From JAKSPM01 sp964450645 (GTDB lineage Bacteria > Bacillota > Clostridia > Oscillospirales > Oscillospiraceae): DNA of 64,000 nucleotides. Below the pieces are notes generated by a model. It saw only the letters and a list, made by a program, of their open reading frames with translations, had not been told where the DNA came from and did no database searches. A program made the translations under genes and the position numbers. The stretch is taken from assembly GCA_964450645.1 (NCBI GenBank), contig CAYVEB010000002.1:1-64000 (forward strand), in the 5' to 3' direction. This document shows, one piece after another, positions 41,805 to 51,100 of the stretch (position 1 is its first letter; every line of letters begins with the position of its first letter).

Positions 41805-44117
41805 CTATACGGTCAGAATTGTCAGCGCGTCGTTTTCCACCGCGACCCGCACCCGCTCCGGCGGCGTTTCCGTTTCCATCAGCCGCGACGCCAATGGATT
41901 TTCCACGTGGCGCTGGATGGCGTGACGGATCTGTCGCGCGCCGCTCTCCCGGTTTTGACAGTGCTCCACTATCCAGTCGGCCACGCCGTCTTCCACCAGC
42001 ATGGACACACCTACCTTGTCCGCACGTCCGGCCACTTCCGCCAGCTGCTTCCCAGCGATCTGCGCCAGCTGCGGATTTGTCAGCGGCCGCATCTGCGCCA
42101 CGCAGTCGATCCTTCCCAAAAACTCCGGCGCGAAATGCTCGCGCAGCTGAATCGGCATGGACGCCTCCTCCGCCTGCTTGGAAAATCCGATCTCCGTTCC
42201 ACTCTTGCTGCCCAAATTGGACGTCATGACGATCAGCGTGTTACGGAAATCCACGCGGCGGCCCACCGAGTCGGTCAGCACGCCGTCGTCCATCACCTGT
42301 AGCAGCAAATTGGTCACGTCCGGGTGCGCTTTTTCCAGCTCGTCCAACAAGATTAAGCTATATGGTTTCCGGCGAACCTTTTCCGTCAGCTCGCCGCCGT
42401 TTTCATGGCCGACGTATCCCGGAGGCGCGCCGATCAGACGGGAGGCGGAAATCTTCTCCATATATTCCGACATATCCAGCCGGATCATGGCGTCCCGCCG
42501 CCCATACACCGCTTGCGCCAGAGCCTTGCAAAGCTCCGTCTTGCCCACGCCGGACGGCCCCAGCAGCAAAATCGCCGCCACAGGCCGTTTGCTGTCCGCC
42601 AGGCCCGACTTCCCCCGGCGCACCGCGTCGCACACCTGGTGTACGGCCGCGTCCTGGCCAATGACGGACCGGTGCAGCTCCTGTTCCAGTTCCGCCAAAT
42701 GCTGCCGTTCCGTTTGCGTCAGCGTCCCCACGGGGATCCCTGTCTGCTCGGACAGCGCCCTCGCCACATCCGCCGCCAGCAGGCTCTTCCGTCCCGTATC
42801 CCGGCGATAGCGCTCCATTTTTTCCTGGAGCTGGGCAGCTTTTTCGTACTTTCCGCTCTGTACCGCCGCGTGAATCTGCTGCTCCAGCTGCAATCTTTTT
42901 GCCGAGATCGGGCCGCTGCCTTGCATCCGCGTCCTGGCTGCTGTCTCGTCCAACAAATCCAATGCCTTATCCGGCAAAAAACGGTCCGGCAGATAGCGGC
43001 ACGACAGCCGCACCGCGGCTTGAATGGCCTCGTCGGAGATGGACACGCCGTGGTGCCGCTCCAGACTTAAGCGCACGCCGCGCAAGATTTCCTCTGTCTC
43101 CCGCTCGGACGGTTCCTCCACGCGCACCGGCCGGAACCGGCGCTCAAGCGCCGCGTCCTTCTCAATGTATTTTCGGTACTCATCGAGCGTCGTTGCGCCA
43201 ATAATCTGGATTTCCCCTCTGCCGAGCGCCGGCTTTATCAAATTGGCGGCGTCAATGGCGCCCTCGGCCGCGCCAGCGCCGCAGATGGTGTGCATCTCGT
43301 CTATAAACAAAATGACGTTGCGGTTCCGCCGCACCTCCGCCACAATGTCCCGCACCCGTTCCTCAAACTCCCCGCGGTATTTGGTTCCTGCGATCAGCGA
43401 CGCAATATCGATGGAGATCAGCCGCTTTCCGAACAGCTGCTCCGGCACGTTCCCTGCGGCCATGCGCTGCGCCAAGCCCTCGACAATGGCGGTTTTCCCG
43501 ACGCCCGGTTCTCCGATCAGCGCCGGATTGTTCTTGTTCTTCCGGCAAAGCACGTTGATCACCGCGTCGATCTCCTTCTGCCGCCCGATCACCGGTTCCA
43601 TGGTCTCCGCCAACTCCACCATATCCTGTCCAAATTGCTCCAGCAGACGGGAATTTTGCATTTTTTGTGCCTCCTTGCTTCGATTTTGCAGCGTGACAGT
43701 CTCCACCGCCGCCGTAAACAGCACATCCGGGCTTATCCCGTGCGCTTCCAAAATTTTACAGGCCATACTCTGCCGCTGCCGCGCCATCGCCAGCAGCAAA
43801 TGCAGCTCATTGACCTCCTGGCTGCCCCAGTATTCGGCCTCGTTCTTTGCCCCGGCAATCACCAGACCGGCGTGATAACCGATTCCTTGGGGCAGCTTGC
43901 TCAGCGGGATGCCCTGGCCGATCCGCTCCACCAGTTCCTGGCGCACCATCGCGGCGTCCAGCCCGCACGTATTGAGCAGCTGCCCGGTTGTGGGCAGCTG
44001 CGTCAGCGCGAGCAGCAGATGCCCGCTGCCAAGATAGCTGTGGCCCAGCAGCCGCGCGCTGTTGCAGGCAAATCGAATGGCCTTTTCCGCGCCGCTTGTG
44101 AGTTTATTGATTCCCAT
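41805..44117 (-). CDS. clpC: Clp ATPase, ClpC/ClpA type
   Basis: AAA+ unfoldase that feeds ClpP or disaggregates proteins. The 770-residue protein has a Clp-N domain (about 1-145), the first AAA with Walker A GEPGVGKT at 202-209 and VILFIDEMHTICGAGA, a short middle domain with a UVR-like SGKYEKAAQLQEKMERYRRD, and the second AAA with GPSGVGKTELCKA near 510. I start at ATG 44117 (GGAGGGAGCGC upstream), not at the first frame Met. No ctsR or mcsAB lies next to it. Confidence 0.9.
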   Translation of the reverse strand: MGINKLTSGAEKAIRFACNSARLLGHSYLGSGHLLLALTQLPTTGQLLNTCGLDAAMVRQELVERIGQGIPLSKLPQGIGYHAGLVIAGAKNEAEYWGSQEVNELHLLLAMARQRQSMACKILEAHGISPDVLFTAAVETVTLQNRSKEAQKMQNSRLLEQFGQDMVELAETMEPVIGRQKEIDAVINVLCRKNKNNPALIGEPGVGKTAIVEGLAQRMAAGNVPEQLFGKRLISIDIASLIAGTKYRGEFEERVRDIVAEVRRNRNVILFIDEMHTICGAGAAEGAIDAANLIKPALGRGEIQIIGATTLDEYRKYIEKDAALERRFRPVRVEEPSERETEEILRGVRLSLERHHGVSISDEAIQAAVRLSCRYLPDRFLPDKALDLLDETAARTRMQGSGPISAKRLQLEQQIHAAVQSGKYEKAAQLQEKMERYRRDTGRKSLLAADVARALSEQTGIPVGTLTQTERQHLAELEQELHRSVIGQDAAVHQVCDAVRRGKSGLADSKRPVAAILLLGPSGVGKTELCKALAQAVYGRRDAMIRLDMSEYMEKISASRLIGAPPGYVGHENGGELTEKVRRKPYSLILLDELEKAHPDVTNLLLQVMDDGVLTDSVGRRVDFRNTLIVMTSNLGSKSGTEIGFSKQAEEASMPIQLREHFAPEFLGRIDCVAQMRPLTNPQLAQIAGKQLAEVAGRADKVGVSMLVEDGVADWIVEHCQNRESGARQIRHAIQRHVENPLASRLMETETPPERVRVAVENDALTILTV

Positions 44118-44220
44118 GCGCTCCCTCCGTTCCGTAGAGATTGTGTCCAACCCGGCACGCACCTCATACCGCTCCAGCACGTTTTGTACAAGATTTTTCT
44201 GAAAATAATAGAATTACCAA

Positions 44221-44248
44221 TTGCATTTTTTTAAATCCATGGTAGAAT
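44221..44248 (+). promoter_or_regulatory. Sigma-A promoter of the ferredoxin gene
   Basis: TTGCAT (44221-44226), 16-nt spacer, TAGAAT (44243-44248), 44 nt upstream of the ATG. Confidence 0.75.
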
Positions 44249-44292
44249 AGTTCTGCAAGCATTTGCAAACTATTACGATGGAGGTTTACATC

Positions 44293-44463
44293 ATGGCATA
44301 TTCGATTACCGACAAGTGCGTGGCCTGCGGCTCCTGCGCGGAAGCATGTCCTCTGGGCATCATCTCGGAAGGCGACGGCAAGTACGTCATCGATGCGGAT
44401 CAGTGCGTAGAATGTGGCACCTGCGCAGAACAGTGCCCCATGGGAGCGATTGAACAACCGTAA
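44293..44463 (+). CDS. 2[4Fe-4S] ferredoxin
   Basis: Small electron carrier of anaerobes. The 56-residue protein has two cluster motifs, CVACGSCAEACP and CVECGTCAEQCP, in the clostridial ferredoxin layout. I start at ATG 44293 with GGAGG 8 nt upstream. It has its own promoter and is followed by a perfect 11-bp hairpin. Confidence 0.95.
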   Translation: MAYSITDKCVACGSCAEACPLGIISEGDGKYVIDADQCVECGTCAEQCPMGAIEQP

Positions 44464-44472
44464 GAACCACCT

Positions 44473-44497
44473 AGGGCCTGTGCGTTGCACAGGCCCT
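44473..44497 (+). terminator. Hairpin after ferredoxin
   Basis: AGGGCCTGTGC (44473-44483) pairs perfectly with 44487-44497 around a 3-nt loop. The T tract is weak (AAAATTT), so read-through into the next gene, 20 nt further, is possible. Confidence 0.6.
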
Positions 44498-44516
44498 AAA
44501 ATTTGGAGCTAGCTTC

Positions 44517-45227
44517 ATGGAAGAAACGTTATGGAACGGCATCCGGATGCTGCAGCCCGAACGCCATTTCCGGCTCGGCACCGACGCGGTGCTGCTGGCG
44601 GACTATCTCACCCTTCCACGCAAGGCCCGCGTGGCGGATTTGGGAAGCGGTTCCGGCGCGATCGGGCTTTTGCTGTGCGGCCGAAGCGCAGATTGCCATG
44701 TAACGGGCATTGAAATTCAGCCGGAGGCCTGCGCCCTAGCGCGGGATAACATCGCGCGGAACGCTCTGGAGCACCGTTTCTGCCTTTTACAAGGTGATCT
44801 GCGCGAAATTCGTGACCTTTTGCCGGCCAGCAGCTTCGACTGCGTGGTCGCCAACCCGCCCTATTTCCCGGTCGGCAGCGGAAAACTCAAGGAAAATTCG
44901 GCGCTGGCGGTTGCGCGGACGGAAATCTGCTGCACGCTTGGCGACGTCTGCGCCGCCGCCGGATGGCTGGTTCGCCGCGGCGGAACCTTCGCCCTTGTCC
45001 ACCGGCCGGAGCGCCTTTGCGATTTGCTGTACCAAATGCGGGTCAACCGGCTGGAGCCGAAACGCATTCGCTTTGTCCGGCATACGCCCTCGGCCCCGGT
45101 CAGCCTGGTGCTTCTGGAGGGGCGCGCGGGAGCGAGGCCCGGCCTGCAATTTCTCCCGGATCTCATTCAATTTACACCGGACGGTGCCGAAACCGCGGAA
45201 TACCGCGCCATTTATCACCGGAATTAG
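44517..45227 (+). CDS. TrmN6/YfiC-type tRNA adenine-N6 methyltransferase-like protein
   Basis: The 236-residue protein has motif I VADLGSGSGAIGLLLCG near residue 38 and VVANPPYFPVGSG (NPPY, N6-adenine or amide methyltransferase) near 112. Such proteins beside rsmI in Firmicutes are the YfiC/YabB type, whose characterised member modifies A37 of tRNA-Val. ATG has GGAG 8 nt upstream; rsmI follows by 9 nt in the same operon. Confidence 0.88.
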   Translation: MEETLWNGIRMLQPERHFRLGTDAVLLADYLTLPRKARVADLGSGSGAIGLLLCGRSADCHVTGIEIQPEACALARDNIARNALEHRFCLLQGDLREIRDLLPASSFDCVVANPPYFPVGSGKLKENSALAVARTEICCTLGDVCAAAGWLVRRGGTFALVHRPERLCDLLYQMRVNRLEPKRIRFVRHTPSAPVSLVLLEGRAGARPGLQFLPDLIQFTPDGAETAEYRAIYHRN

Positions 45228-45236
45228 GAGGGCTTT

Positions 45237-46073
45237 ATGGCCGCGACACTCTATCTTGTTCCCACGCCGATTGGAAACCTGGGCGATATTTCCGAGCGAT
45301 GCCGCGAAATTCTGCAAGCGGCCGACTTTCTTGCCGCCGAAGACACCCGCGTTTCTTTAAAGTTGCTGAATTATTTGGGGCTGAAAAAAAGCCTTGTCAG
45401 CTACCACGAGCACAACAAGGCCGAAAGCGGGCAAAGAATTCTTGCGCGGCTTCAGGCTGGCGAGAGCTGCGCCCTGATGACGGACGCTGGGACCCCGGCC
45501 ATCTCGGATCCGGGCGAAGATTTGGTGCGCCTGTGCGCGGAAGCGGGGATTGCGGTCTGTTCCATTCCCGGCCCTTGCGCGGCTATAACGGCGCTGAGCG
45601 CATCCGGCCTTCCCACGGGACGGTTTACGTTTGAGGGATTTCTCCCAACGGCAAAAAAAGAGCGCCAAGCGCGCCTGACGCAGCTGGCGCGCGAGGAGCG
45701 CACCATGATTTTTTACGAAGCGCCGCACCGCCTGGCCGCGACGCTGGCCGATCTGCAATCGGCCTTTGGCGGGGAAAGGAAAATCGCCCTGTGCCGGGAG
45801 CTGACCAAGCTGCATGAGGAAATTCAGCGCACCACCCTGGCGCGGGCGTCCGCGATTTATCAAGAGCACGCGCCGCGTGGAGAATATGTGCTCGTGATCG
45901 ACGGGGCAGAACCGGCGCGGGAGATATTATCTCTGGAGGACGCCCTGTCCCTGGTGCGCGCGCTGATGGAGCGAGGGGTTGCAAAAAAAGACGCCGTCCG
46001 GCAGGTGGCGCAGGACACGGGGTTCCCCAAAAACGCGCTCTACCAGGCGGCATTAACGCTCCAGGTCGTTTAA
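45237..46073 (+). CDS. rsmI: 16S rRNA 2'-O-methyltransferase RsmI
   Basis: RsmI methylates the 2'-OH of C1402 in 16S rRNA, next to the RsmH modification. The 278-residue tetrapyrrole-methylase fold has TLYLVPTPIGNLGDISERC, AAEDTRVSLKLLNYL, SYHEHNK, and MTDAGTPAISDPGEDLVRLC. ATG follows AGGAGGGCTTT. It is followed by a strong terminator. Confidence 0.96.
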   Translation: MAATLYLVPTPIGNLGDISERCREILQAADFLAAEDTRVSLKLLNYLGLKKSLVSYHEHNKAESGQRILARLQAGESCALMTDAGTPAISDPGEDLVRLCAEAGIAVCSIPGPCAAITALSASGLPTGRFTFEGFLPTAKKERQARLTQLAREERTMIFYEAPHRLAATLADLQSAFGGERKIALCRELTKLHEEIQRTTLARASAIYQEHAPRGEYVLVIDGAEPAREILSLEDALSLVRALMERGVAKKDAVRQVAQDTGFPKNALYQAALTLQVV

Positions 46074-46094
46074 AATTGAAAATTTTAGACAGTC

Positions 46095-46131
46095 TGCGGC
46101 GGCAAAACGTTGGTTTTGCCGCCGCATTTTA
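46095..46131. terminator. Bidirectional terminator between rsmI and the DUF177 gene
   Basis: A perfect 14-bp stem (TGCGGCGGCAAAAC, 46095-46108, with 46113-46126) around a 4-nt loop, with T on the plus strand after it. The stop of the convergent minus-strand gene lies in the same place. Confidence 0.9.
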
Positions 46132-46635
46132 TTGTTCACGTTTTAATAATTGTCGGAGGGCCGACCAGCGGGGATCCGGCTCCGGAGCACAATCGCATGG
46201 CCCAAAATTCAGATTCTTTCCGCAGCGGCAGCATAGCCCTTTGCAGTCTTCCCTACACAGCAGCTGCGAATCCATCGACAGGACAAAAAACGTGTTCACA
46301 ATTTCGTCCAGATCGGCGGCGTTCTCCCGGAGCAGGAAGGTCGACAGATCCTCATCCCGTGCGTCGGCCAATTGCGTCACCAAAACCGCCTGAATTGGAA
46401 TTGTCACCGCCCGCGTAAACTCGCTGGCGCAGCGGTCGCACACGCCGTGCAGCGTTGTGGAAATGCTCCCCTCAATTTGCAGCACGCCGGCCTGATTCCT
46501 GACCGTTCCCGACGCGACCACCGGCTCTGTAACCGGGCGGCATTTGCCAAACTGCAAGTCGCTCAAGTCCATTTGGGTCTGAAAGGCAATCTGGCCGCCG
46601 GGGCGGTCGATGAGCTTTGACAAATCCAGCGTCAT
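46129..46635 (-). CDS. DUF177 family protein (YceD)
   Basis: The 168-residue protein (start MTLDLSKLIDRPGGQIAFQT) has the DUF177 features: GVCDRCASEF in the middle and a Cys-rich CREDCKGLCCRCGKNL plus PDPRWSALRQLLKRE at the end. The family is linked to 23S rRNA or large-subunit accumulation and nearly always precedes rpmF (L32). Here a terminator follows directly and rpmF is absent. I start at 46635, 4 nt after the degV stop; the longer frame lacks a ribosome-binding site. Confidence 0.88.
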   Translation of the reverse strand: MTLDLSKLIDRPGGQIAFQTQMDLSDLQFGKCRPVTEPVVASGTVRNQAGVLQIEGSISTTLHGVCDRCASEFTRAVTIPIQAVLVTQLADARDEDLSTFLLRENAADLDEIVNTFFVLSMDSQLLCREDCKGLCCRCGKNLNFGPCDCAPEPDPRWSALRQLLKREQ

Positions 46636-46639
46636 GGCG

Positions 46640-47527
46640 TTAATCCACCCGTTCGTCGCCCCAGAAAAACAACGCGACGGTTCCCGGACCTGTGTGACTG
46701 CCGATGGTTGTTCCAATGTCATTGATCTCCACTTTTCCGTTGAGCTTGGGGAAGCGTGCTTCCACCAAGTCAGCGACCGCGCGCGCGTCCTCATAGCAGG
46801 CGGAATGGGATATGTAACATTTCCCTTGATAGTCGAGACCGTCGCGGGCGTGCTGCTCCATGCGCTCGACCATCGTGCAGATCACCTTTTTCTTCGGGCG
46901 AATTTTGTTCCTGGGGATCAGCCGCCCCAGGTAGTCCACATTCAGCAGCGGACAGATTCCCAACATTCCGCCGAAGAAGCCAGAGGTTTTGGAGACGCGG
47001 CCACCCTTGATGAAAAACGTCAAATCCGAGGAGAAAAACCAATGGTGAACCTTTAACCGGTTGTCCAGCGCCCACTGGTACAACTCCTCAACCGGCATGC
47101 CTGCGTCGCGCTGATCGGCCATCGCGTCAACCAGCAGGCCGAACCCGGACGACGCTGCCAGGGAGTCCACCACAAAAATTTTCCGCTCCGGATACTGCGC
47201 GCGCAGCTGCTCCGCCGCCATTATTGCGGAATTTACGGTTCCGGAAATGCCGCTGGAAAGGCTGACATGGATCAGGTCCTTCCCGCTCTTGAGGAACGGT
47301 TCAAAATAGCTTTGGTACTCGTCCACATTGATCTGCGAGGTGCGGGTCTCGGCGCCGTTTTGCATTGCCTTGTAAAATTCCGAGAGAGGGATCGACTGTC
47401 CCAAATCGTCGGGGTATTGTTTCCCGTTCAGTTCAAAGTGAGAGCAAATAAAGGAAATATTACGCTCCTGAAAATGTTTCAAAGAGAGGTCCGCAGTTGA
47501 GCAACAGCTCAATACATAGTCCGCCAT
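46640..47527 (-). CDS. DegV family fatty-acid-binding protein
   Basis: DegV proteins bind a fatty acid; some act as FakB subunits with the FakA kinase. The 295-residue protein has YVLSCCSTADLSLKHF, the ligand loop RTSQINVDEY, the SLSSGISGTVNSA motif and the GPGTVALFF end. ATG has TAGGAGG upstream. The promoter has a duplicated -10. It forms an operon with the DUF177 gene. FakA is not in the window. Confidence 0.92.
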   Translation of the reverse strand: MADYVLSCCSTADLSLKHFQERNISFICSHFELNGKQYPDDLGQSIPLSEFYKAMQNGAETRTSQINVDEYQSYFEPFLKSGKDLIHVSLSSGISGTVNSAIMAAEQLRAQYPERKIFVVDSLAASSGFGLLVDAMADQRDAGMPVEELYQWALDNRLKVHHWFFSSDLTFFIKGGRVSKTSGFFGGMLGICPLLNVDYLGRLIPRNKIRPKKKVICTMVERMEQHARDGLDYQGKCYISHSACYEDARAVADLVEARFPKLNGKVEINDIGTTIGSHTGPGTVALFFWGDERVD

Positions 47528-47567
47528 TGGGATTTCCTCCTACAAGTTCGTATTCGTATATGTTGAG

Positions 47568-47612
47568 ATTATACCACGCTGAGATTATACCACATTTTTC
47601 CGCTCGTTGCAA
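47568..47612 (-). promoter_or_regulatory. degV promoter with tandemly duplicated -10
   Basis: TTGCAA (47607-47612), 17-nt spacer, TATAAT (47584-47589). A 14-bp identical stretch containing TATAAT occurs twice (47564-47577 and 47580-47593) with a 16-bp period, so a second TATAAT lies at 47568-47573. Confidence 0.8.
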
Positions 47613-47699
47613 GGCGAATTTTGACGAAAAACACCTGCATTTTTGTAATATCAATAGATATGAACCATTTTTGTAAAAAAAATCGTTTGGTATCACCTT

Positions 47700-48046
47700 G
47701 GGTGGGCTTTAGAGCCAGAGCCTTGAACAGAATCATTTCCTCCGCTTCTGTGTGCTGCCGCGGGTGGCTATGGGGCCTGTGGGACCTTTCTAACAGCGAA
47801 TGCCAGTCTTTCCCGTCGCACCGCTTATTCCACCGCTTTACGCTCGGCAGACTGACCCCATACATCCGAACCGCAAGGCTTCCCTCTTTTCTCCTTGCCA
47901 GCTTAACTACTGCTTGCCTTTTCCGTGCCTCTTGTGTTAGAATGTTCATGAGAAGTTCTCCTTTGCGTATGGTTGGTTTTTTGTAGTAGCTGAATGATAC
48001 CACGCCAAAGGTTGAACTTCTCCTTTTTTATCGGTTCATCATTACA
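47700..48046 (-). mobile_element. IS481-type transposase 5' remnant
   Basis: From ATG 47949, after AAAGGAGAAC, the minus strand encodes MNILTQEARKRQAVVKLARR, then VSLPSVKRWNKRCDGKDWHS and LLERSHRPHSHPRQH, the N-terminal helix-turn-helix region of IS481-like transposases. The frame leaves the transposase after about 83 residues (KPTQGD) and runs into the degV promoter; the DDE core is gone. The left end is probably at TGTAATGATGAACC (48033-48046), since IS481 elements begin with TGT; the other end is missing. Not mobile by itself. Confidence 0.7.
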
Positions 48047-48096
48047 CTTTGTCGCAGTCCGGGCGCTCTCGTTGAATTCTTATAATGTTGAATTCC

Positions 48097-48132
48097 TATA
48101 ATAATCAGGAGCCCTCCGAAATGGAGGGCTCC
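48097..48132 (-). terminator. Terminator of the giant surface protein gene
   Basis: GGAGCCCTCC (48108-48117) pairs perfectly with 48123-48132, followed on the minus strand by TGATTATTATAG. It starts 42 nt past the stop. Confidence 0.8.
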
Positions 48133-48173
48133 CATGCTTTGTATTTGGTTTCGCGGCTTGTCTTCTGAGAAAA

Positions 48174-51100
48174 TTATCCCTCGACTAGCTTATAGAGCGT
48201 AATTGGCTGCTGACTCGTATAGGTCTCAGCTTTGTAGAAAGCAAAACGGGGCGAACTCGGATTCCAGCGCAGATGCGGGCCACTCTCCGTTACCGTGGTA
48301 ATATCAACGTTGTTTTCACCATCTAGCGTGAGACTATAGACAACCGCATCACCCTCTGTGGCAGTAGCGGTAAATCCGTTTTTTTGTCCATCGCTATAAT
48401 TGAAGTAGACGCCACCAGTGGTCTGGATGGTATAGCCCGTATCCTTCTTTGCCAGCGTAACAACCTCACCTTCCAACTCTTGCGACCACGCAATTGTGCT
48501 GTTTTCAATGGTGACGGTCTTATGGTTGCTTTCGTTGCTCAGGCTTGTATCGCTCAGCGAACCGCGGAAGTATTCACCAGCCGTATCGCTAGACTCATAG
48601 ACGAGCAGATATTTCCCTTCCCAGCCAGCGTCCGCAGGATCTGCTGTAACCTTCTCAAACTTTTTCTGAGCAGGGGCAGTCGGTTCCTGATAGAGATAAA
48701 TCTGCATGGCAAAGGCCGTCTCATTTTGTCCATCCGCATGCCAGTAAGCTGTGAAATCGCCGTTGTACCACTCGATGCCAAGAGGATCACCCTGACTGCC
48801 AGTCACCGAGGGGTTGTGGATATAGAAGCAGTCCTGAGTTGTCGCCGTCACCAGTTGCCAATCCGACCCCGCGCTTCCCGGTGTCAGGGACTGGAACGCG
48901 CCGGTAAGCTGCTGGTCGTCATCGTACTTCAACCTGAAGGTATCGCCAGATACTCCGGTAACCTCCCAAACGATTTTGGTATTGTTTGTAGTAATCTTGT
49001 TCTCCACCGGAATAACGTCAACACCCGCAAGGTTCGACGTTGAATACACATCCTCCGACACGGCTTTTTTGGCGTCCGGATTATAAATGATGATCTTATC
49101 GCCGTCTTTCAGCTTATAATCCTTAACCAGAGCGTACACATCACCCTCTGGCTCCTGTCCCCCCACCGAAACGTCAAAGGAGAAATTGCCGTACTCGGTG
49201 TTGTTCCAGGTGTAGGTTGCCGTCAAACCGTCCTCCGATAAGCTCTTCGTGTAATCCTCTTCGTTGAGAATTGGCAGCACCACTGTTACTGTTTTGGCAT
49301 TGCACTCGCCTACAGTACTCTTGCAAGTACCGGTGAGTTCGCCGGCAGTTGTCAAAGTCGGGGCGACGGTAACCGTGTACTCATAGTCGTGGACATGCTC
49401 TGGGCCTGGCTCTGGTGTGCCACCGCCGCCGTTCGTCGTGAGTTTGTACAGAGCCGGAACATAGTAGGTGTTGTAGTCATCCGCTGTGCCGTCCTCCACC
49501 TTGTACATCCGGAACCGGCCCGTACCCTCGGTGAGGCTATGCGCCCACTCAATCCAACGGTCGTCGTGCGCCATCTTCACCTTGCCATTTTCAAAGGTGA
49601 AAGTGAACGCGGTCTGATCCGTCGTGAAATTGCTGCCGGTTGTATGTCCCAGATAAGTACCGTCCTTGCTCAGAATCGAATAGCCGTTATCGTAAGACGC
49701 AACGGTGAAAGTCATGCCGAGGTTCGCTTCGGTCGCTTCAATCTTGTTGTCGGTAATTGCGACTTCCACGCCATTGCCGGCTTTGTCCAGGCCGTCGGCA
49801 TTGCCACCGTTGAACGCGTAGTTCTTGCCACCGACGCCCTCGGCAACAATCAGGTATTCGCCGGACCAATCCGTGGGATCTTCCGTAACCTTGACAAAGG
49901 TTGCATCGCTTTCCACAGGAGGCTGTTCAGGATCGGGAGCGGTGCCGCCAGCGCCCTTGACATACAGCTGCATTGCAAAGAGCGCTTCGTCGCCGGACCC
50001 AACGTAATAGGTGCTGAAGTTGTTCTTGTCGCTGTACCACTCAAGGGTTTTCGGATCGCCGCTGGTACCCTTGGCCGTGGTGTTCTGGATGTAAACGCTG
50101 TTGGCCGTCGCGGCAGTCGTTAGCATCCAGACATTGTCGGTATCCGCAAAGCTCAGGGCCGTGGTGCAGGACAGCGTATCGCCGGCGTCGTTCTTGAGCT
50201 TGAAGCCGTCGGCCGTCGCTTCAACCGTCCAGACAATCTTGGTGTCGTCCGTGGTGATCTTGTTGTCCGTGACTGTTACGTCCGTACCTGCGCGGTAGCC
50301 GCTCTCGTCGGTCTCGGACATGGCCTTGCCGGCGCTCGCGTTGTAGATAATGACCTCGTCGCCGTCCTTCAGTTCCGTGGCGAGCGTGTAGTCGCTGCCG
50401 CCAACAGGAGGTACTTCGGAGCCGATCTTTTCGCCGCAGACGTCGCAGATGCCGTCCTTATCCTCGTCCACGTGGCCCGTCGCGGGGATCTCTTCGGTCT
50501 GCGTTGCGTCGCAACGGGAGCACTTATAGGTTCTCTCGCCGGGCTGCGTGCAAGTGGGTTCCTTGGTCACAACACCCTCGGTGCCAAAGTCGTGGCCCAG
50601 AGCGGCAATGGTCCTCGTCTCTTTCTCGCCGCAGACGGAGCAGACATAGACCCCCGTACCAGGTTCAGTGCAGGTAGCCGCCACGGAGGAGCCTTCATCC
50701 AGCACGAAAGTATGGTTGCCGTTGCAGACATAGGCCGGGTTCATCTTGCTCACAAAGCGCATAATCATGGAAGCAAACTGCCCACGGGTTGCCGTGCCCT
50801 TCGGCAGCAGCAGAATCTTGCCCGTAGACGGGAACTTGGAACCGGAGATGATGCCGATGCCAACCGCCCAGCGCATATTCTCAACCGCGTAATTGGAGAT
50901 ATCGGACGCATCCGGGAAACCGGCCAGATTGCCGCGGGTCTTGGTGTCATAGCCCTTGTACTCAGCATAGCGGTACAAGAACGCGGCCATTTCTTCACGC
51001 GAGACAGACCTGTTGGGTTGGAAGGTCGTCGTGGTAGTACCGGCGACCACACCGGTCGAATAGCCCCAGCGAACTGCCTTTGTATAGTATCTGCCGGAGG

